DNA of 64,000 nucleotides from Leguminivora glycinivorella (Eukaryota; Arthropoda; Insecta; Lepidoptera; Tortricidae): NCBI RefSeq assembly GCF_023078275.1, contig NC_062995.1, forward strand, positions 10,552,917 through 10,616,916, read 5' to 3'. The notes under the pieces were generated by a model. It had not been told where the DNA came from, did no database searches, and worked only from the letters and a program-made list of their open reading frames with translations. Position 1 is the first letter of the stretch; each line of letters begins with the position of its first letter. Shown piece by piece: positions 59,701 to 64,000 of the stretch. A program made the position numbers and the translations under genes.

Positions 59701-61768
59701 CAAGACGGAGGCTGAAGAGACTGCCTATTACTATGAGTGCGAACTGGTGAGTAGCTTATAATAAATAAATATTGGGGACGCCTTACACAGATCAACTTAG
59801 CCCCAAACTCACGGCAACGCACCTCCAACACTTCTGGTGTCCATGGGCGGCAGTGATCGCTTACCATCATTCGACTAATTAAATAAATAATAAATAACTA
59901 AGCATAGCTTGTACTATGGGTGCTAAGCACGATATATATATGTCGCAGTAAGATAGATAAAGCCGTTATATAGTTATAACCCTAGGGATATAATTATATG
60001 TCGTAACATAGTTAAACGAAAGCAATTTATTGCTATCTTACTAGGAATATAACTATAATACGTTACTAGTTTAGTCAAATAATTATATGACTGGATTCAG
60101 TTTAGTGAAGTGATTGTAGACAGGAGTATGGCGGTGCGGCGGAGGTATAGTTATAACCCTAGGGATATAATTATATGCGTTAAACAAACAAACCACAGTG
60201 AAGAATTGTTTAGGGCAAGAATTTGTTAATTATTTCCAATTCAATGTGCTTATTCTCTCTAAACACACAGACGGATGGACAAAGTCGCGACATAAGGGTT
60301 CCTTTTGATTTTTTTTGGTATAGAACTATAAAGAACCGGGACTTCCGGTTCCAGTCCCACTTAGAGACGTATTATAATTATATCCCTAGATTAAGTTTAA
60401 TCCAGTGATATAATTATATAACTAAACTAGTACCTACCGTATTATAATTATATTCCTAGTAAGATGGTTATGAATCGCTTTTGTTTAGCTACTCGTATGT
60501 TACGGCATATAATTATATCCCTAGGGTTATAAGTAACTATACCTCTGCCGCACCGTCGCACTCCTACCTACAATCATTTCACTAGACTGAATCCAGTCAT
60601 ATAACTATATGACTAAACTAGTAACGTATTATAGTTATATTCCTAGTAAGATAGCAATTAATCGCTTTCGTTTAACTATGTTACGACGTATAATTATATT
60701 CCTAGGGTTATAACTATATAACGGTTTTATCTATCTTACTGCGACATATACATACTTAAATAGATATATACATACTTATATACATAGAAAACATCCATGA
60801 CTCAGGAACAAATATCTGTGCTCATCACACAAATAGATGCCCTTTCCGGGATTCGAACCCAGGACTGCGGCTCAGCAGGCAGGGTCAGTACCGACTAACC
60901 AGACCGGTTGTCAATAAACTTTCTTAAGCTTTAAAATTGACATTTTATTCCTATGAAACTGTTAAACCATTTTATTAATATTTGCTAAACTTGCTAATAA
61001 AATATCAAAAACATAATGTTTGCTAAAAATCGTCAAAATAAAATGTCAATTTTGGCTTGACAGGGCGAAGAAGAGATACACAAGCCAGCAGTGCCGACTG
61101 TCAACGCGGTAGGCAAGTCTGTCAATGCAGTCAAAATGACAGATTCTGTCAACCCAGACAATTTTAAAACAGAAAAGACAGAGAAGATACAAAAACATTC
61201 AGAAAATGATAAAGAATCTACAGAACAGATTAAATGTTTGCAAGATAATAAAGAATTTTCGGAGAATTCAGAATCATCTCAAACAGTAAATTTAAAAAAC
61301 AATGAAAGTACTGATGATTTTGCAGATAATATAAATATGCATGTCAAATCAGAACGAACGGATGAAGACGAAAATGAGTTATTAAAAGTTGTAGGACAGA
61401 AGAAAAGGGGGGGAAGGCCGAAGAAGAAGAAAGTCGGCAGAGCTCCAAGTTACGACGTGTATGCCAACATGCCTCCAGGATTAAGCAGATATCAGGTAGA
61501 AAAACTAGCTAAAGAGAGAAAAATACAAATTAGGAAAGAACAGAGAAAAGCTGCCAGTCGAAAATATATTAAGAACATAAGCCTTGAAAAACGCAGGGAA
61601 ATTGAAAATAAGTATAAAATGAAGGATCCAGAAAAATATGCGGAAATACATAGAAGATCTAGTGCTAAATACGCTAAGAACCACCCAGAAGTAGGAAGAA
61701 GGGCTAGAAAGAAGTATTATGAGAAAAAGAAGTTGGAAAAAATGGGTTTTAAAGTAGAAGTGAACTAA
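50656..61768 (+). CDS. Zinc-finger / AT-hook protein with basic C-terminal repeat, five exons
   Basis: Exons 50656-50790, 51818-52038, 52846-53029, 59561-59746 and 61064-61768 join in frame to 476 residues. Finger 1 is atypical, with only one residue between its first cysteines (CECGDNF ... HLANNH). Finger 2 is split across exons 1 and 2 (FLCDQ|CPEAF ... HHKRTH). Finger 3 is split across exons 3 and 4 (YYQCDV|CNSIF ... HYQSKH). The linkers are very acidic (EEATEEE repeats). The last exon has an AT-hook-like GGRPKKKK near residue 355. After it comes a basic helical region in which KY-K-PE and RR-R/A-KYY units recur. It is probably a chromatin or DNA-binding protein; its role is unknown. It is divergent from the 13-finger gene. 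Confidence 0.83.
50791..51817. other. Intron 1 with RTE fragment and a MITE
   Basis: 51155-51270 is a minus-strand RTE-type 3' end (CATCATCATATCAGCCCTTT ...). 51430-51520 is the CACTAGTGCG repeat family. A nested MITE spans about 51556-51742 with ends GTGCCTAAGAC ... GTCTTAGGCAC. Confidence 0.55.
51818..52038 (+). CDS. Zinc-finger/AT-hook gene, exon 2
   Basis: Acceptor CAATTACAG, donor GTGAGT, phase 0 in and 2 out. Completes finger 2 and adds a basic proline-rich linker (KKDPVEKKPPVLKLKSLKR). Confidence 0.85.
52039..52438. other. Intron 2, 5' part: family M relic and SINE tail
   Basis: 52110-52305 is a decayed piece of family M. 52325-52390 is the 3' end of the family B SINE (GGGGCTAAGTTGATCTGTGT). 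Confidence 0.5.
52439..52760 (+). pseudogene. RTE-type reverse transcriptase C-terminal fragment
   Basis: Reads RLRWFGHVMRRDEEYVAKKA, GRGWPPTTWWTSM and a final SWRKVIRRADPT, then a GAAGAAGAAG tail. The RWFGHV-RR and GRP/GW-TTW blocks are typical of RTE-group C-termini. One frame is open from 52537 to 52728, but the rest is truncated. Confidence 0.8.
52846..53029 (+). CDS. Zinc-finger/AT-hook gene, exon 3
   Basis: Acceptor TGTTTCCAG, donor GTGAGC, phase 2 in and 0 out. Acidic: EPEPDPEPPEATT and a duplicated EEATEEE, ending YYQCDV at the start of finger 3. Confidence 0.83.
53107..53680 (+). repeat. Repeat family A, copy 2
   Basis: AAAACCGGCCAAGAGCGTGT ... GACTACGGAACCCTAAAAA, with a (GGAC)n tract at about 53577-53625. 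Confidence 0.82.
53681..53815 (-). repeat. Inverted pair of tRNA-like sequences
   Basis: The minus strand of the left half reads a tRNA-like domain: box A TAGCTCAATTGGTAAGAGC and box B GGTTCAAGTCCCGCC, flanked by CGTAAATTTTTCC. The right half repeats the box-B part in plus orientation. It lacks a proper 5' acceptor stem and a normal anticodon loop, so I read it as a SINE head or tRNA relic rather than a tRNA gene. Confidence 0.6.
53848..54105 (+). mobile_element. tRNA-derived SINE, family B
   Basis: Starts GACGACCGGTCTGGCGCAGT with box A, then box B GGTTCAAATCCCGG, the family body (GTTCCTGAGTCATGGATGTT), and ends near TGTAAGAATGTCCTATAA with a T-run. Confidence 0.87.
54106..54632. other. Intron 3, no gene; fragment of repeat B
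   Basis: 54354-54410 (AAAACCGGCCAAGTGCGAGT ... GGGTTCCGTACCTA) is the start of another repeat. The rest is AT-rich without features. Confidence 0.45.
54633..54772. mobile_element. Palindromic MITE, ATTCATAAACG family, copy 1
   Basis: Arms TTATTCATAAACGTACACTA and mirror, about 60 bp each, with a short centre. Paired with 56761-56899. Confidence 0.82.
54773..55886. other. Intron 3, no gene supported
   Basis: AT-rich with a GC-rich stretch at about 55620-55870 that has frames on both strands. I could not assign it and suspect an unnamed repeat. Confidence 0.35.
55887..56148. mobile_element. Palindromic MITE related to 45035-45291
   Basis: Inner arms share GTACATTTTGTATAGGAA and TCCTATACAAAATGTACTGA with the element at 45035; outer ends are GTGACCGGCCACACCAGAG / CTCTGGCCCGTCAC. 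The GC-rich core produces long spurious frames on both strands. Confidence 0.78.
56149..56760. other. Intron 3, no feature seen
   Basis: No exon or element boundary recognised. Confidence 0.4.
56761..56899. mobile_element. Palindromic MITE, ATTCATAAACG family, copy 2
   Basis: CCCCTTATTCATAAACGCAC and mirror ending TTTATGAATAAGGGGG. Near-perfect stem of about 60 bp. Confidence 0.85.
56900..57719. other. Intron 3, no gene supported
   Basis: AT-rich, with a short inverted pair around 57417-57431 (GTCCAATGGAC). A 65-68 codon minus-strand overlap at 57523-57754 has no family resemblance. Confidence 0.35.
57720..58640 (+). repeat. Repeat family B, long copy
   Basis: Starts GGTCAAGTGCGAGTCGGTTT and ends GAGGTACGGAACCCTAAAAA. 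Includes CAGACAGACACACGAGTGAT. Same class of non-coding repeat as family A; the two lie end to end here. Confidence 0.65.
58641..58995 (-). repeat. Repeat family A, copy 3, partial
   Basis: Reverse orientation of 53107-53520 (GGTACCCCAGCCACATGTAA ... GAAAAAACACTCTTGGTCGG). Lacks the (GGAC)n end. Confidence 0.75.
59126..59513. mobile_element. Repeat family D fragment split by an RTE insertion
   Basis: GGCGGCACTTCCAGCGGGGA ... ACTGTACTAT at the left and ATAGTCTTTATTATACTGT at the right are the end of family D. The split is at 59169-59482. Confidence 0.72.
59169..59482 (-). pseudogene. RTE-type 3' end inserted in repeat D
   Basis: Minus strand, 59194-59472: KWRWIGHVLRRADNHLSKQG, RRSGRPCTTWRRSVE, WKDLEAVAQDREKW. 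This is a typical RTE C-terminus with a (CAT)n tail. The duplication ACTGTACTAT lies on both sides. Severely 5' truncated. Confidence 0.85.
59561..59746 (+). CDS. Zinc-finger/AT-hook gene, exon 4
   Basis: Acceptor ACATTCCACAG, donor GTGAGT, phase 0, 62 codons. Completes finger 3 (CNSIFYTEWDFNIHYQSKH), has a lone LILEQHLASDH and ends YYYECEL. Confidence 0.84.
59762..60915 (-). mobile_element. tRNA-derived SINE, family B, split by a foldback element
   Basis: Tail end at 59762-59812 (AATATTGGGGACGCCTTACA), a short foreign repeat at 59811-59890, more SINE body to 59941, then the foldback. The SINE resumes at 60746 and its tRNA-like head ends near 60915 (GGGATTCGAACCC on the plus strand). Confidence 0.8.
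59942..60745. mobile_element. 804-bp foldback element
   Basis: Arms of about 250 bp begin GTCGCAGTAAGATAGATAAA and are mirrored at the other end. The motif ATATAATTATA with CCTAGGGAT/ATCCCTAGG recurs at least eight times. It lies inside the SINE. The central part (60180-60360) is unique and non-coding. Confidence 0.85.
61064..61768 (+). CDS. Zinc-finger/AT-hook gene, last exon
   Basis: Acceptor GGCTTGACAG, phase 0, 234 codons and stop. An acidic/serine-rich first half is followed by KKRGGRPKKKKVGRAPSYDV (AT-hook type), then a basic helical segment with YIKNISLEKRREIENKY, KDPEKYAEIHRR and KNHPEVGRRARKKYYEKKK. Confidence 0.87.
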   Translation, partial: GEEEIHKPAVPTVNAVGKSVNAVKMTDSVNPDNFKTEKTEKIQKHSENDKESTEQIKCLQDNKEFSENSESSQTVNLKNNESTDDFADNINMHVKSERTDEDENELLKVVGQKKRGGRPKKKKVGRAPSYDVYANMPPGLSRYQVEKLAKERKIQIRKEQRKAASRKYIKNISLEKRREIENKYKMKDPEKYAEIHRRSSAKYAKNHPEVGRRARKKYYEKKKLEKMGFKVEVN

Positions 61769-61880
61769 GTGGAAGTGGAATTTGAAAGTATTTTAGGTTG
61801 TTAGTAGAAAAGGGAAAAGGTGGTTGTAGAGAAGATGGCGTTCAAATGGTTAAATGAGTTTTTTGCAAAAAAATCATTTT

Positions 61881-62178
61881 TGGCACAAGCTTTTATCGCT
61901 GACTGTACTTTTCTATCAACAGTCATCTACTGCTCTCCGAGACGTTTCTAAAAACCCCTTACTCGATGGGGAAACGACGTTTCGTAACAGTTCCTGTGAC
62001 CACCTTTCTGCTCCATCATCAGATCAGCTCCATGATACCATAATATTGCATTGTCAAGTGTTTTACATATGTGTGCAAAATTTCAGCTCAATCGGAATCC
62101 GGGAAGTGGGTCAAATTTAGCTTCTACGTTTTGACGCACACTAACATACTAACAAGCCAAGTTGTATAAAAGCTTGTA
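61881..62178. mobile_element. Inverted-end repeat, ACAAGCTTTTA family
   Basis: CACAAGCTTTTATCG at the left and TATAAAAGCTTGTAA at the right are mirror images. The interior (CGATGGGGAAACGACGTTTC ...) is non-coding. Confidence 0.6.
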
Positions 62179-62300
62179 AAAAAATATCGCGGTGCCGCAT
62201 ACCTACATAATACATTCCGCTAACAAATGTAAGTTCGTTTCCTCCATACCACAATGTGGACAGGATTCGTCATCTCTTATTCTCATTAACTTGAGGTATT

Positions 62301-62780
62301 AAACATGTAAAATCGGGTAACTCACGTAAAATTGTCAAAGGTAGCTCGACATGTTTCGCTCCGTAACGAGGAGCATTTTCATTGAGCACGCGCGATGCCG
62401 GGAAAGTACGGGAGGCCATTGAGATAAGTCGTCATCCGAATTTTAATCGTGACTGTGGTTGGTTAGTGCCCCCTAGTTGGAAGACGGTATTACGTACTAC
62501 GCCGGTAGTCCGTGTGGATGAGCCCTTAGTGAATGACGTAGTGAGTGTAGTGTGCAACCCAACAAATGACAATTATGCCGAAAGTGAGGGTAGTTTAGCA
62601 CCGCCCCTGCCGACGCCGACCCCCGCGCCGAGCCAACGGTCGCAGCCAGCTGCGGCCCGCAGTCTGCGTCGGGATACCATCGGCATCGCGCGTGCTCAAT
62701 GAAAATGCTCCTCGTTACGGTGCGAAACATGTCGAGCGACCTTCGACAATTTTACGTGAGTTACCCGATTTTACATGTTT
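62301..62780 (+). mobile_element. Penelope-like remnant between inverted 100-bp arms
   Basis: Arms 62301-62400 and 62681-62780 are inverted copies with few differences. Between them a frame of about 100 codons reads KVREAIEISRHPNFNRD and a following SWK-VL, resembling the C-terminus of Penelope-like retroelement proteins behind the GIY-YIG domain (recognised from memory, not searched). Each arm carries GCTCC...GGAGC followed by GAAACATGTCG, the layout of stem II and the following core of a hammerhead ribozyme, as reported for Penelope-like terminal repeats. The CUGANGA half of the core is degenerate here. Confidence 0.6.
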
Positions 62781-63029
62781 GATATGTCAGTGTCTCACGA
62801 TAGTTTTATTATTAAAATTACCTTGAGGTGTCTATTGAGAGTGATGTCCCCAGTAATTATCCCTGTCAACATTCTCAGACTGCTCTTACCTAGATTCAGC
62901 AACTGTACATGTAGAATACACCCTAGACTGGTGATTATGAAGTGATGTAATAAATATAGACATACATATTTATAAAATTTCAAGCGTATTTTATTTTAGT
63001 TCATTATACTCATATCCTCTGTATTATTT

Positions 63030-63588
63030 TTTAGGGTTCCGTAGCCAACTAGGAACCCTTATAGTTTCGCCATGTCTGTCTGTCCGTCCGTCCGTCCGTC
63101 CGTCCGTCCGTCCGTCCGCGGATAATCTCAGTAACCGTAAGCACTAGAAATCTGAAATTTGGTACCAATATGTATATCAATCACGCCAACAAAGTGCAAA
63201 AATAAAAAATGGGAAAAAATGTTTTATTAGGGTACCCCCCCTACATGTAAAGTGGGGGCTGATATTTTTTTTTCATTCTAACCCCAACGTGTGATATATT
63301 GTTGGATAGGTATTTAAAAATGAATAAGGGTTTACTAAGATCGTTTTTTGATAATATTAATATCTTCGGAAATAATCGCTCCTAAAGGAAAAAAGTGCGT
63401 CCCCCCCCCCTCTAACTTTTGAACCATATGTTTAAAAAATATGAAAAAAATCACAAAAGTAGAACTTTATAAAGACTTTCTAGGAAAATTGTTTTGAACT
63501 TGATAGGTTCAGTAGTTTTTGAGAAAAATACGAAAAACTACGGAACCCTACACTGAGCGTGGCCCGACACGCTCTTGGCCGGTTTTTG
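63030..63588 (-). repeat. Repeat family A, copy 4
   Basis: Reverse orientation: AGGGTTCCGTAGCCAACTAG, a (GTCC)n tract, down to GACACGCTCTTGGCCGGTTT. Confidence 0.82.
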
Positions 63589-63659
63589 TTGCATGCATTG
63601 TATCCTTAAAAGTAGGTACCTAATTATAGTTCTTTTGTTTTTGTAATTTTGCACCGCCT

Positions 63660-63745
63660 ACAACTTCTCTGCTTTGCCTAAAGGTTGACTGGTTCGCCTA
63701 TTGTACATTGTGTTTCTTTGTTCAATAAAGATTAAATAAAAATAA
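63660..63745 (+). mobile_element. Non-LTR retrotransposon 3' end
   Basis: TTCTCTGCTTTGCCTAAAGGTTGACTGG ... AATAAAGATTAAATAAAAAT; the same tail as the minus-strand element at 48907-49702. Only the last about 85 bp are present. Confidence 0.65.
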
Positions 63746-63780
63746 ATATTTCATGAATTCCAAAGAATCCCGGGGAATCA

Positions 63781-63960
63781 TCCATACTAATATTATAAAT
63801 AGGAAAGTGTGTGTGTCTGTTTGTTTGTCCGTCTTTCACGGCAAAACGGAGCGACGAATTGGTGTGATTTTTAAAGTGGACATAGTTGAAGGGATGGAGA
63901 GTGGCATAGGCTACTTTTTGTCTCTTTCTAACGCGAGCGAAGCCGCAGGAAGAAGCTAGT
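63781..63960 (+). mobile_element. Helitron-like repeat family H, full copy
   Basis: A|TCCATACTAATATTATAAA ... GCGAGCGAAGCCGCAGGAAG and a terminal AGCTAGT. The best-preserved full-length copy together with 13493-13670. Confidence 0.65.
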
Positions 63961-64000
63961 GAGTAATAAGAGGGCTATCAACCCTTCCTGCGACACCACC

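Overview
The window looks like insect nuclear DNA, most likely a moth or butterfly. I infer this from long AT-rich introns with GT-AG junctions, insect-style C2H2 zinc-finger genes, and dense repeats of kinds common in Lepidoptera: tRNA-derived SINEs, hAT, Harbinger-like and mariner-like MITEs, CR1 and RTE fragments, and a Ty3/gypsy element. The species cannot be named from the sequence alone.

Layout. (1) 3099-22741, plus strand: the 3' part of a C2H2 zinc-finger gene. Twelve exons join in frame to 506 residues with 11 fingers; its 5' end lies outside the window. The introns hold a 40-bp satellite, a 102-bp array, a 4.1-kb CR1 retrotransposon and many MITEs. (2) 23-27 kb: transposon-rich spacer with a decayed copy of the end of gene 1. 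(3) 27.9-34.9 kb: three paralogous secreted leucine-rich-repeat genes. The middle one (minus strand, 30663-32032) is intact. Its minus-strand neighbour is broken by three separate insertions and two frameshifts. The plus-strand copy is broken by a 1.06-kb palindrome and a MITE. (4) 36313-50079, minus strand: a two-exon gene for 13 C2H2 fingers with a SUMO-motif-rich N-terminus. Its 12.3-kb intron holds a nearly complete gypsy element (39404-44388) that sits exactly in the 5' splice site of a THAP-domain exon. (5) 50656-61768, plus strand: a five-exon zinc-finger/AT-hook gene, divergent from gene 4 across a 576-bp shared promoter region. (6) 62.3-64 kb: an inverted Penelope-like remnant and other repeats.

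The most unusual signal is in gene 1. At four internal exons (E5, E8, E10, E11) the exon's 3' part plus its splice donor and the first bases of the intron has been duplicated in tandem into the following intron. Copy numbers, counting the exon itself, are 17, 4 (plus the start of a fifth), 2 and 4 (plus a fifth partial). Two of the sets keep the exon tail and donor nearly unchanged while the upstream half of each copy has decayed.

All coding models come from reading frames, splice consensus and phase only. No homology search or transcript data were available.
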